A stretch of DNA of 53,263 nucleotides from a virus. Made by a program: the position numbers and the translations under genes. Of this stretch, positions 6,220 to 15,049 are shown one piece after another. The DNA is taken from the IMG/VR virus record IMGVR_UViG_3300036852_000419, positions 1 through 53,263 of that record; one strand, written 5' to 3'. The notes beneath the pieces were generated by a model. That model had not been told where the DNA came from and searched no databases. It saw only the letters and a program-made list of their open reading frames with translations. Each line of letters starts with the position of its first letter. The first letter of the stretch is position 1.

Positions 6220-9200
6220 GTGAGCGCTGGCGACCCCAGCTCTCCGTTCGAACGATCAGCTCTAGGCTCGCCCCGTCATAGTCGGACTGGGGCTGATCGG
6301 TCGAGCGAGTGGTGGAAGAGAGACACGCCCATAGCCGATGTTGGGAGTGAGAACTTACGGCAAGTGATCACTGTGCAGAGTGAGATTCTCTGCCTCGCTC
6401 GAATGATTTCAATGATCAAGATCCCAAACCAATTCCCCGCGCTGGAGCCTCAAGGCCCCACGCGCATCGCCATCGTTCTCGATTTTCCCGACCGTGAAAG
6501 CGCTCACCAGGGCGTTGCGCTAGGCGGAGAGGCAGCGAGGCTGCTAGAAGGCGCCCTGGGTCACGTTGGGATCGCGCTCGCGAGCTGCTTCGTGGGCAAC
6601 GTCAGCCAGGTCACAGCCACGAGCTTCAACGTGCTGGCCTGGGAAGGTGAGGAGGTGCAGAGCGGCATCGCACAGCTTCGCGCTGATCTTGAACGCTTCA
6701 AGCCCAGCATCGTGGTTTGCATGGGCACGGCGGCTCTCCATCTCTTTCGCGTCGGCAACCTCGCCCCCCGCAAAGTGAAAGCAGGCTTTGATTGGCCGAG
6801 CAAGATTGGGAGCTGGAGGGGGTCGTTGTTCGAGAGCATGTGGCTGGCTAGCTGCGTGGAGAACGTGCCTGAAAGTGTGATTGTTCATGGCGTGAAGTGT
6901 CTTGCCGCTCTCCCCCCCGCCATGGTCCTTCGCGACTACGGGCTTCAGGCTTACTATCGGACGGGAGTGGGAGGGTTGGGGGATTTGGAGAGACTCAAGC
7001 AAGAGATGGGGATCTGTGAACTAACGCTTCCTCAGCGCAGTATCTGCATCGCAGCCCCTGAATATGGCTGGGGCGTGGAAGGAATCTGTGCGGAACTTTA
7101 CAAGCTGAAGGTCGCGGGTGTGCCGCTGGGCCAGGACTTAGAAGGCTATCCTGGGAATGTGACGTGCATGGCTTACGCGCCCGCTTCGAATCGAGCGCTT
7201 GTAATTCCATTCGCGCATATCGATGGGACTTCGGTGTGGAGCGAGGACGAGGAGACGCGATTGTGGCAAGCGCAGCGGGATTTGATTCTGGAGAACACAG
7301 AGCTTACGAAAGTCGGTCAGAATTACTACTGCTACGATGCGTTCGCTCTCGCGTGGACCTACGGGATTGTGGTTAAGAATATAGAAGACGCTATCCTCGC
7401 GTGGTGGGAATTGTTTCCGGAGCTTTTGAAAGGACTCGCGACTCAGACGAGCTTGCTGACGAGACAGCCGTTCTACAAGCCGGACAAGGAAGACGGCGAG
7501 TTGCAGTTCAAGAGCGATGAGGAGTTCTGGACTTACAACGGGATCGATGCGTGCGTGACGCTGGAGTGCTGGGAGAGGGAGAAGGCGTTGATGGACGCGG
7601 GGCAGCAGAGTCATTATCAGTTCAATATCTCGTTGCTTCCGGCGATTAGGTACATGATGCTCCGAGGCATCAAGTTTGACAAAGGTCGCGCGAAGGAGGC
7701 GAGAGAGAAAGCGTCGCGAGGGGCGATGGAGTTGCAGGCGGAGATTGACCAGGTGCAGGCTCGCGAGGATGGGCTGGGAACAGCGTTGTGCGATCTCTAT
7801 GCGAATCTGATGTCGAGCACGGCGTCTGAGGAATGGTTCGCAGCTCTCACCCTCCGCTGTCTCGGATGCAAGAATCCTCGCGTCAAGGTCGAGGTCGTGG
7901 AAGAGCGCTGGCAGCCGATGAGATGGAATGGAAAGAAGTGGGTGAAGGATGGGAAACGTGTTGATGCAGCGGGACGTGAGTTGCTCAGAGCAAATCCGAT
8001 TTTCAAATGCTTGGAGAAAGACACAGAGCCTTGCGTAGTGATCGAGTTAGGTCTCCTTTGGCTCAAGCCCATGCACAAGCTCACGCTCAAGCGCCAGCCC
8101 TTCGCGCCCGCCTCTCTCTCCGACTGCGAGCCTCACATCTTGGAGAGCAAGAGAGCTGAGTGGAAGAGAGTGAAAGCGATTTGGAAGGAATTAAGCTATG
8201 GACAAACTGCTGATAGAGGAAATTCGTCTGTTAAGATGGCGATTGATGAGAGAAGCGGATTACATACAAGATCATCTGCTCTCCTCGGTGAACTCTCCAC
8301 TCTTCTCGGTCTCGCCGTCAACATCGGGAGCACGAACCAAGGCGGCGACGCGCAGAGGTTCCTCTACGAAACGTGCGGTCTCAGGAGGATCTACAAAGAC
8401 GCGTGGACGGGGAGGTTGTCGTGGGAGGCGGAAGGGGAGTGGAGGAAGAGGCTCAAAGCGAAAGGATTAACATGTGAAACTGAAGCGAATCAAGAGACGC
8501 TTGGAGGATGCGATGACGTGGCTGGAGCCGCCAATGGACGCGCAGAAGGCGAGGATTCATCTATTTGCAGCGCTAAACCTGCTGGAAAGCGTTTCTCCAC
8601 CGATCAGCAAACCCTGGATAAGCTCTACGCGGCGACGCAAGACGTGAGGGTGTTGTGGTGCTTGCAGCAGCGGAGGCTGAGGCTCGCAGCCACGAATCTC
8701 GACAAAGAGATCGATGACGACGGGAGGATCAGAAGCTCGATCAGTCTCGTGAAAGAGACCGGGCGCATGGCGGCGAGTGAGAGTCCGATGGGAACGGGAA
8801 CGAACCTCCAGAGCTGGGACAAGCATCATCGTCATGTGATGGTGGCGGACGAGGGCTGCGTGATGGGGCAGTGTGATCTTGAAGGCGCTGACTCGTGGAC
8901 CGTGGCGGCGGAGTGTGCGGCTCTCGGTGACACGAAGATGCTGGAGGATCTGAGAGCGGGGCTGAAGCCTGCGAAGGGGCTTTGCTTCGGTTACTTCGAA
9001 CCGGGACTCTATCAGAATGCGAGCACGGATCTCATGAAAGCGCGCTTGAAAGAGCTGACGCTTCCGGACTGGCTTTATCCAGGCGCAAAGAGCAGTCTTC
9101 ACGGGGGGTGCTACGGGAGCGGATGGCGCACGACGATTGATACGATTCTGAAGTATTCGATGGCGGATCTGCCACTGGATCTGAAGACAGCGAGACCGAT

Positions 9201-9705
9201 TGTGCTTTCGAAAGAGCAAGTGGATAAGCTGAGAAGCGCGCTATTTCTACGCTACCCTGGCATCAAGGCTTGGCACGCGAAGACTGAGAAGCTCTTGCTC
9301 ACGACGGGAGTGCTTGAGATGAACACGGGGCACCGCAGGAGGATCTATCAGCGCAAAGCGGAATTCAAGCAGGGGAGAAAGGTCGCGTGTCATGAGACGC
9401 TGAAGGAGGTGCTGAGCAGTGCACCTCAATACTACACCACTTACAGCATCAAGCTCGCGCTACGAAATCTGTGGTATGCTGATGATAATCGCGATGGCGA
9501 GAAGTTGAAGGTTGAGCCTCTACTCTGTGTGCATGACTCGATCTTGACTCAATGGAGGCGGGAGGATGACACTTTCGCTCGTCCTTTCATGCGAGAGATT
9601 TTTCAGAACGAGATTCTGATCGCGGGGCAGAGGATTGTCATTCCTGCCGAAGGGTTTTGTTACAGTGACTGGAGCATGGACAAAGAGAAAGCTGAGAAAC
9701 TATGA
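6220..9705 (+). CDS. Family A DNA polymerase with N-terminal uracil-DNA-glycosylase-like domain
   Basis: 1161 residues. The proofreading exonuclease shows Exo I Asp306-x-Glu308, Exo II Asn368...Asp373 and Exo III Tyr439...Asp443. The polymerase shows motif A Asp886-Leu-Glu888, motif B Lys957...Tyr965-Gly966 and motif C His1105-Asp1106. Residues about 80-200 resemble a UDG-superfamily fold (RIAIVLDFPD, GGEAARLLEGAL, SIVVCMGTAALHLF), so the enzyme may couple base inspection to synthesis. The GTG start is uncertain; ATGs at 6403 and 6412 would drop about 61-64 residues. Between exonuclease and palm lies an enlarged Cys-containing region and two stretches (8197-8280 and 8470-8600) whose own-frame sequence is atypical. 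Confidence 0.9.
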   Translation: MSAGDPSSPFERSALGSPRHSRTGADRSSEWWKRDTPIADVGSENLRQVITVQSEILCLARMISMIKIPNQFPALEPQGPTRIAIVLDFPDRESAHQGVALGGEAARLLEGALGHVGIALASCFVGNVSQVTATSFNVLAWEGEEVQSGIAQLRADLERFKPSIVVCMGTAALHLFRVGNLAPRKVKAGFDWPSKIGSWRGSLFESMWLASCVENVPESVIVHGVKCLAALPPAMVLRDYGLQAYYRTGVGGLGDLERLKQEMGICELTLPQRSICIAAPEYGWGVEGICAELYKLKVAGVPLGQDLEGYPGNVTCMAYAPASNRALVIPFAHIDGTSVWSEDEETRLWQAQRDLILENTELTKVGQNYYCYDAFALAWTYGIVVKNIEDAILAWWELFPELLKGLATQTSLLTRQPFYKPDKEDGELQFKSDEEFWTYNGIDACVTLECWEREKALMDAGQQSHYQFNISLLPAIRYMMLRGIKFDKGRAKEAREKASRGAMELQAEIDQVQAREDGLGTALCDLYANLMSSTASEEWFAALTLRCLGCKNPRVKVEVVEERWQPMRWNGKKWVKDGKRVDAAGRELLRANPIFKCLEKDTEPCVVIELGLLWLKPMHKLTLKRQPFAPASLSDCEPHILESKRAEWKRVKAIWKELSYGQTADRGNSSVKMAIDERSGLHTRSSALLGELSTLLGLAVNIGSTNQGGDAQRFLYETCGLRRIYKDAWTGRLSWEAEGEWRKRLKAKGLTCETEANQETLGGCDDVAGAANGRAEGEDSSICSAKPAGKRFSTDQQTLDKLYAATQDVRVLWCLQQRRLRLAATNLDKEIDDDGRIRSSISLVKETGRMAASESPMGTGTNLQSWDKHHRHVMVADEGCVMGQCDLEGADSWTVAAECAALGDTKMLEDLRAGLKPAKGLCFGYFEPGLYQNASTDLMKARLKELTLPDWLYPGAKSSLHGGCYGSGWRTTIDTILKYSMADLPLDLKTARPIVLSKEQVDKLRSALFLRYPGIKAWHAKTEKLLLTTGVLEMNTGHRRRIYQRKAEFKQGRKVACHETLKEVLSSAPQYYTTYSIKLALRNLWYADDNRDGEKLKVEPLLCVHDSILTQWRREDDTFARPFMREIFQNEILIAGQRIVIPAEGFCYSDWSMDKEKAEKL
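8198..8470 (+). other. Overlapping frame inside the polymerase gene, first segment
   Basis: In the +1 frame relative to the polymerase, GGAAGGAATTAAGCT precedes an ATG that encodes a strongly helical start (MDKLLIEEIRLLRWRLMREA). The polymerase frame over the same bases reads as a polar, atypical stretch. The frame stays open for 90 codons, but only the first ~30 look protein-like. It could be a nested small gene or a captured remnant. Confidence 0.35.
8474..8647 (+). other. Overlapping frame inside the polymerase gene, second segment
   Basis: Four bases after the stop of the first overlapping frame, AAAGGATTAACAT precedes a GTG in the same +1 frame. It encodes 57 residues with a basic helix (KLKRIKRRLEDAMTWLE) and a second helix (AQKARIHLFAALNLLESV). 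The polymerase frame here reads as a Gly/Glu/Ala-rich linker. A nested gene or remnant is suspected. Confidence 0.35.
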
Positions 9706-9911
9706 GCAAGAAAGCCGGATTCAGATGGAAGCAGGTAGCTCGAATGTTGGTTTATATTGACCAGTGTTCATCAGCTCAGATGTTCAGAGTGAGAACAAGC
9801 GCAGGAGTGTCAGAGCCGATGCCTTTGACTTCGCTCGAACAGGGGGTTTCATGTCCTCTGGGTGCCGGGTCGTCATATGCTGGAACATTGAGACTGAGGA
9901 GGGTGAAATGA
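9702..9911 (+). CDS. Hypothetical protein (69 aa)
   Basis: The ATG overlaps the polymerase stop (ATGA) and the stop overlaps the next ATG in the same way. Basic N-terminus (MSKKAGFRWKQVARM), then a Ser/Gly/Leu-rich part. Nothing recognisable. The double overlap is the main reason to accept it. Confidence 0.5.
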   Translation: MSKKAGFRWKQVARMLVYIDQCSSAQMFRVRTSAGVSEPMPLTSLEQGVSCPLGAGSSYAGTLRLRRVK

Positions 9912-10270
9912 GCGAACAGAGCGAGCTGAAATCCCACCGTCGCGGACGCACGACCTTCGAGGTGCCAGAGCGCAAGTGGCCGGTGGTCACGCGCACGATG
10001 CTGGCGAAAGCAAGTGAGTGGAATGAGATCACGAGCGCGGAGAATGTGCTGATCACGAGCTTGCTGCGGGGCTACGTGCTGGCAGTGAATGTGGAGACGA
10101 ATCTGAAAAGAGCGTTGCAGGAGGCGATGAAGAAGCGGGACGCGCTTGAACGACCTCAAGAAAGCTGTGATCCTTGGTATCATGCTCAGAAGCTTGTGAC
10201 CTGTCTCGAAGCTCAGCTCTCGCGCATCGAGCAGATCAAGGAAGAGTGGCCGCTGGAGATTGTGGGATGA
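9908..10270 (+). CDS. Hypothetical helical protein (120 aa)
   Basis: The ATG at 9908 overlaps the upstream stop and is preferred to an open extension to 9764 that would cover the previous gene. After a basic segment (SHRRGRTTFEVPERKWP) the rest is helical and likely coiled coil (NLKRALQEAMKKRDALE and LEAQLSRIEQIKEE). No family is recognised. Confidence 0.65.
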   Translation: MSEQSELKSHRRGRTTFEVPERKWPVVTRTMLAKASEWNEITSAENVLITSLLRGYVLAVNVETNLKRALQEAMKKRDALERPQESCDPWYHAQKLVTCLEAQLSRIEQIKEEWPLEIVG

Positions 10271-10416
10271 GAATTATCTATTTACCTTGGAGCTGGTCAC
10301 AAGAGCAATGTTTGGTTTACACGCGGCGACTTCCCGCTGATGGCTGGGCGGCTTGGTGGCGTGGAGAGCGAATAGCGGCTGCCTTTGTGAGTTCCTTCAG
10401 TCGCTCCCTTGGGTGA
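10267..10416 (+). CDS. Small Trp-rich protein (49 aa)
   Basis: Starts in an ATGA overlap and is the last plus-strand gene of the replication cluster. Seven Trp/Tyr lie in the first 35 residues (YLPWSWSQEQ, DGWAAWWRGE). Its stop codon falls inside the loop of the terminator hairpin at 10402-10428. Function is unknown. Confidence 0.5.
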   Translation: MRIIYLPWSWSQEQCLVYTRRLPADGWAAWWRGERIAAAFVSSFSRSLG

Positions 10417-10428
10417 ATCAAGGGAGCG
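10402..10428. terminator. Perfect 10-bp hairpin between convergent operons
   Basis: CGCTCCCTTG (10402-10411) and CAAGGGAGCG (10419-10428) form a perfect stem with a 7-base loop. It lies where the plus-strand replication cluster meets the minus-strand tail cluster and probably stops both. Neither side has a long T run. Confidence 0.65.
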
Positions 10429-10450
10429 CGCGCGTGTCGTGTGCCTTCAG

Positions 10451-10936
10451 CTAGCGAAACACCAGCGAGTAGCGCAACGCTTCCACAGGCTTGATCGCAT
10501 GGTGCCAGGGAAAGCGTGAGGGACCTGAGAGGCTGACGAGCGCGCGCGCTGGGAACTCGAAGGCCAAGCGCTCAGCACCTAAGCTCAACTCAAAAGTGCA
10601 AGCGCTCGCGAGACCGAGAATCAGGATAGGATCGCCGAATTCCAGCGGATCATAGTGAGGCAAGATCGCGCGACCGGGAAGGTATTCGTTGAGGGTGAGG
10701 GAGTCCAGAGGGCGGGGGTCGGGGAGCAGTGCGCGCAGCTCTTCCGCCCAGTCCGGCATTGGCAGCACCTTCTGATGCCCGCGATAGTCCCAGCCGAAGC
10801 GCACGACACGAGAGCGGTCGAGAGAGCGAGCAGGACTGGAGGCGAGGAGCGCGGGGAAGTGAGAGAGCAGCGAGGCTTCGAGTGCGGGGGTGATGAAGGA
10901 AGGAGTGAGAGAGGCGCTGAGGGAGGCGAGGTTCAT
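10451..10936 (-). CDS. AlkB-like 2-oxoglutarate/Fe(II) dioxygenase
   Basis: 161 residues with the jelly-roll signature: His94-Tyr-Asp96 (iron ligands), His146 in FPWHHAI (third ligand) and Arg155...Arg161 (2-oxoglutarate and substrate). The recognition strand TLNEYLPG is also typical. AlkB enzymes remove alkyl groups from DNA or RNA; phage versions may repair genomes. It is the last gene of the minus-strand tail/ejection operon, coupled by ATGA to the 953-residue ejection-type protein, so it is probably made late. That timing is unusual for a repair enzyme. Confidence 0.82.
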   Translation of the reverse strand: MNLASLSASLTPSFITPALEASLLSHFPALLASSPARSLDRSRVVRFGWDYRGHQKVLPMPDWAEELRALLPDPRPLDSLTLNEYLPGRAILPHYDPLEFGDPILILGLASACTFELSLGAERLAFEFPARALVSLSGPSRFPWHHAIKPVEALRYSLVFR

Positions 10937-13794
10937 TCCCGCAGCATCTTTAGAAATTGATCACGAGAGGGCTGGTTGGGGGCAGTCGGGGCGTTAGTCT
11001 GCACAGGCTCTGGAAGCTGTCCCGCTGCGGGGTTTCGTTGCACTGACTGATCCACTGAGTCTTTGATTTGATAAGCTTTCTTTGCGCCTTCGAAGCCATA
11101 GGTGCGCAGGAGAGCTTGAGCGAAGGGAGCGGAGGCGACGGCGTAGTTCACGAGTGTAGCTGAGCCTTGAGGCGTGATAGCTGTGTTCCCGAAGTAACTG
11201 CGCATCGCTGGGGAGGTGTAAAGCGTCGCGGTGAGGAAGTTCTTGAGAGCGCGCTCGACGTAGCGGAGATCGCCTTGCTCGACGATCTTGGCGATCTGTT
11301 GACCAGCTCCGATGCCGCCAGCGGAGGCAAACGCGCCTTGCTGAGCCTCGCCAGCACGCAGGTAAGTCCCTATGCTTAAGAGATCATTGAATGTGTCAGT
11401 GCTTAGGATCGAGCGCAATCGCTTGGTCGCGTTTTCGTTGTTCAGAGCGTCGATGATCTTCTGACCACTGAGCACTTCAGCACCCTGACGGTTGGAGATT
11501 GTTGCGTCATCAAGAACGCGCTTGAACGTGAGTCTGCGGATGTCTTCGATCACTTCAGGGCGGTCAGAAAGCATGCCAAGAACCTGTTGCACATCACTAG
11601 GCTCAGCCTTGAAAGCGAATTTCTCCACGAACTGAGTCGGCTTGATCTTGTCAGGCTTAAGAGTGCCCTTGGCTACGTCGCGGATGATCTCGTTGCGATA
11701 AGCGAGATCCTTATCAGCCTGTCGCTGCATCATGTAAAGGAGATTGACGCCGGAGAGATTGCCACTGGCGATAGCGGCCTGAAGCTCGTCTTCTGGTAGA
11801 GAGCCCTTCTGGAGTTGCTTGAGCACCTGGCCGCTCTCACGGAGGCGCGCAGGAGTGAGCCCGAACACATCCTTGAGAACTTCAGGAGCGTCCTTGGCGA
11901 GATCCTCCAGGCGACGCACGAAGCCAGCGCCGTCGATGGAATCAGTGAGAGGGCTCTTGTCGATCACATCATCAGCTACAGCACGGCGAAGCTGCAGGAC
12001 TTCTGTGCTGCCAGCGCCAAAGAAATCTTTGTAATCGCGATAGTAGCTCCCTGCGTTCGGGCCAGCGGTGGCCCGGCGCACTAGCTCGATATCGTTGAGC
12101 ACGCCGGGCTGGTCGGGGTCGCGAAAGATTTCAGCGATGCCACGTTTCTGAAATCGCTTTGCTTGCTCTGCGTAGTTAGCGTTCGCAGCCTGCCAGTCTT
12201 TGAGGAGCTTTGGGTCGAGTTCTTCGAGTCCGGTTTCGATGCGCTTGGTGAGGGAGTTACGGACCTGGGTGAGATAGCGAGTCTGATAGCCTTTCACGGC
12301 TTCACCCTGTGCAATGTCGTTGTCGATCTCGCGGCGCATTTGCATGAGTTCGTCGAGACGGAATTGCTGGCCTCGAAGAGACGAGAGAGCCTTGACCTTG
12401 GGAATCACATCAGGCGGCACGAACTCTCGCATGACTTCTTTGCCTTTGATGTCGCGAGTGATCGGACTGCCGTAACTATCGTAGTCGATGGCTTGAACAG
12501 TGTTTTCTTTGGTCGGGAGCTTGGCGATTAGGTCGTCAGCATCTTGAGCGAGCACGTTGCCAGGGATGTTCTTCTCTTGTGTGAGTGGGTTCGAGAAGAC
12601 TTCGTTGTAGAGCTTTTCGCTCTTTGAGCCGGGACCTAGAGCTTCTTCGCGCAGAGCAAAAGCACGTGAACGGATTCCCGCACCGAGATCCATTTTGTTC
12701 ACAGGCTGGGAGATGCTTGTGGAAGACGAGATACCTTCGAGAAGCTCTTTCTCGGCCTGAATGCGTGTGCTCTGGGAAGCTTGCTGGATAGCCTCGTCCA
12801 TGGGCTGGGTCTTGACACCGAGAGCTTCCATAGCGCGAGAGGCAGCAGCTTCTTCGTCAGGCACTGCGCCACCGCGCATGATGGTTTGGATTTCCGCGAT
12901 CTTCTGGTTGCGCTCTTTGAGAATGGCTTCGAGTGGCACTGAGGAGCCTGGTTTCTGGAGAGCGAGAGCTTCTGAGCGCTGAAGGAAAGTGCTTCCAGTT
13001 AGCTCGCCGGGAGTCATGGGGAGTTCTTTTCCGAACTTCTGGCTGAGATACTCGCCAGCGCGTCGGGCGTCGAAATTGAGCTGAGGCGAGTTGCCGAAAG
13101 GAGTGATGCCTTTGGTGATTGCTTTGGTGAAGACACCCATGCCAGCACCTAGTCCTAAGCCCAAAGCTCCGAATGCGGCTTGTCTGGTGGCGGTTTCGCC
13201 TAAATTCTGAGGCTGGCCTTCGATTTGACGCACTCCGAGTTCTTTGGCTGCGCCACCAGTGACCTCACCTCCGGTCGATAGCAGGAGTGTCTTCAGGGCC
13301 TGCCACGCGCCCGGCTGAAACGCCCCTTTGCCTTTAGAGAGCAGAGTTCCTGCGATAGACCCTGCGATTTCAGGGGCTTGACCGAGCACTGAGGCAAAGT
13401 CTCCGAAGTCCACGCCCAGGGGATCTACAAGCACGTCCTTCGGCTTTCCATTGTCCATGACAGTAACCACAGGATTGCCGTAGGAATTCTGACGCACGTT
13501 GCCGGGGCCATAAGCGGCTTCGAGGGCTTTGAACTCTTCGGGAGAGGAGGGCTGAACAGCTGAGCGAAGGCGCGTGAGAAAAGGAACGCCAGTGGATGTG
13601 TCAAAAGGGACTCCGGGGCGAGCGCCGAGCTTCTGTGCGTGCGTGTATATGCCGGTATCGGAGAGCGCAGTGACAGGCTGACGGGAGCTGGGGAGAGCGC
13701 TCTGAGCGCGCGGGAGAATGGGCTTTGTGATGTCGGGAGCGCTCGCATCACCTTGAAGCTGTTTCTGAAACTCCTCGCGTGTGATGTCGGCCAT
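10933..13794 (-). CDS. Large internal virion (ejection-type) protein
   Basis: 953 residues, mostly helical and rich in Ala/Gln/Glu, with Gly-rich stretches near 150-220. Length, composition and place after two other helical virion proteins match the large ejection proteins of short-tailed phages (T7 gp16 position). No transglycosylase motif could be identified by eye. These proteins usually leave the capsid before the DNA and form a conduit across the envelope. The assignment is by context. Confidence 0.55.
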   Translation of the reverse strand: MADITREEFQKQLQGDASAPDITKPILPRAQSALPSSRQPVTALSDTGIYTHAQKLGARPGVPFDTSTGVPFLTRLRSAVQPSSPEEFKALEAAYGPGNVRQNSYGNPVVTVMDNGKPKDVLVDPLGVDFGDFASVLGQAPEIAGSIAGTLLSKGKGAFQPGAWQALKTLLLSTGGEVTGGAAKELGVRQIEGQPQNLGETATRQAAFGALGLGLGAGMGVFTKAITKGITPFGNSPQLNFDARRAGEYLSQKFGKELPMTPGELTGSTFLQRSEALALQKPGSSVPLEAILKERNQKIAEIQTIMRGGAVPDEEAAASRAMEALGVKTQPMDEAIQQASQSTRIQAEKELLEGISSSTSISQPVNKMDLGAGIRSRAFALREEALGPGSKSEKLYNEVFSNPLTQEKNIPGNVLAQDADDLIAKLPTKENTVQAIDYDSYGSPITRDIKGKEVMREFVPPDVIPKVKALSSLRGQQFRLDELMQMRREIDNDIAQGEAVKGYQTRYLTQVRNSLTKRIETGLEELDPKLLKDWQAANANYAEQAKRFQKRGIAEIFRDPDQPGVLNDIELVRRATAGPNAGSYYRDYKDFFGAGSTEVLQLRRAVADDVIDKSPLTDSIDGAGFVRRLEDLAKDAPEVLKDVFGLTPARLRESGQVLKQLQKGSLPEDELQAAIASGNLSGVNLLYMMQRQADKDLAYRNEIIRDVAKGTLKPDKIKPTQFVEKFAFKAEPSDVQQVLGMLSDRPEVIEDIRRLTFKRVLDDATISNRQGAEVLSGQKIIDALNNENATKRLRSILSTDTFNDLLSIGTYLRAGEAQQGAFASAGGIGAGQQIAKIVEQGDLRYVERALKNFLTATLYTSPAMRSYFGNTAITPQGSATLVNYAVASAPFAQALLRTYGFEGAKKAYQIKDSVDQSVQRNPAAGQLPEPVQTNAPTAPNQPSRDQFLKMLRE

Positions 13795-13797
13795 AAG

Positions 13798-15045
13798 CTA
13801 GGGGCGCTGAAGGCTGTCGAAGATGTTGAGCGCTTCGGCTTCGGTGAGCGCGCCTGCTTTTTTGGCACGAGCCACGTCTTCGAGAGTGAGAAGGTTGTCA
13901 CGGAGCAAGTCAGCAAACTCACTTTTCGCAATAGAGCGCAGCACAGTGTCATCAGGCTTCGCGCGCTGAAGTTTGAGGAGGCGGAGCTTCTGCGCAACCA
14001 CTGCGTTCTGAATGTTCGCGAGTTGGTTGAGAGCGCCCGGAGCGCCTTTCTCCCACGAGAGCACGTCGCCAGCTTGTTCGAGCTTCGTGAGTTCATAGCG
14101 ACTCATGTTGCCGGAATCGACACGAAGGCTCTTGGCGATGTTCGCGAAAGCGATAGAAGCTTTCTGGCGCGTGTCGGTGATAGGGGTAGGATCGGTGCTG
14201 CGCGGGTTAATATTCCCCTTCACGTTTTCTATGGTTTGTCCAATGATCCCGCGCACTCCGATGGCTTCAGGATTCTTCTGAATAGCTGATACAGCATCCT
14301 GGAGAGAAGCGAGCGCGGTGTCAGCTTCAGAAGAGCGTTGCTGAACCTGTGAGAGTGTCGTGGTCGTAAGCGGGCGCTGTGCAGGCACAAGAGTCGGCAC
14401 AGGACCCCCGCCTTGAGGACTCACGTCTGGCTGTCCTTGAATGTCATAGCCCAGCTCTGAGGCTTTCATCATTTGATCCACTTGGCGTAGTGAGAAGCCC
14501 ATCTGCTGAAGCTGAAGGCGCGTGGCTTCGTTTCGAGTGCGGGCTTCGGAGTTCGAGAGGCGTTGGGAAGAGAGCTGGTCGAGAGTTGCCTGTCGCTGCC
14601 CTTGCATTTCGAGTTCTCGACGCTTGATCGCGAGTTCTTCTGCGTCCTGAACGCGCTTAACGAAAACCTGAGTATGGGGATTGTTTGGGGCTTGCTGGAG
14701 AGCTTCTTGGACTCGGAGACGCTCCCAGTCGGGTTCGGGTTGCTGGTCGCCAGCCTCGCGAGACGCATCAAAAGCTGTCTTCGCTTTAGTGATAGCGGTG
14801 TTCACGTTCAGCATTTGAGCGTCGAAAGCGGCACGTTGCTGGATCTCAGCGCTCAGCTTCTGATTCTCAAGCTCAATGCCAGCGATACGGGCAGCGAGTT
14901 CGCGTTCTCTGATGCGGCGGTCGGCAGCTTGGGACTTCTGAGCTTGGTTTCGCAGCGCCAGGTCAAAGCCTTCGCCAGCGAACTTTGCTGCGTTCAGACC
15001 AGAGTTGAACCACGCGAGACGATTTGCTTCGAGATCAACGGGCAT
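13798..15045 (-). CDS. Internal virion protein, coiled-coil type
   Basis: 415 residues dominated by long helices: about 30-90 (DRRIRERELAARIAGIELE) and 110-200 are rich in Gln/Arg/Glu/Leu, as in a coiled coil. A Pro/Gly linker near 205-220 separates a second helical half. Three bases from the next gene and four from the previous, it matches the T7 gp15-like position. The role in ejection is inferred. Confidence 0.5.
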   Translation of the reverse strand: MPVDLEANRLAWFNSGLNAAKFAGEGFDLALRNQAQKSQAADRRIRERELAARIAGIELENQKLSAEIQQRAAFDAQMLNVNTAITKAKTAFDASREAGDQQPEPDWERLRVQEALQQAPNNPHTQVFVKRVQDAEELAIKRRELEMQGQRQATLDQLSSQRLSNSEARTRNEATRLQLQQMGFSLRQVDQMMKASELGYDIQGQPDVSPQGGGPVPTLVPAQRPLTTTTLSQVQQRSSEADTALASLQDAVSAIQKNPEAIGVRGIIGQTIENVKGNINPRSTDPTPITDTRQKASIAFANIAKSLRVDSGNMSRYELTKLEQAGDVLSWEKGAPGALNQLANIQNAVVAQKLRLLKLQRAKPDDTVLRSIAKSEFADLLRDNLLTLEDVARAKKAGALTEAEALNIFDSLQRP

Positions 15046-15049
15046 AATG

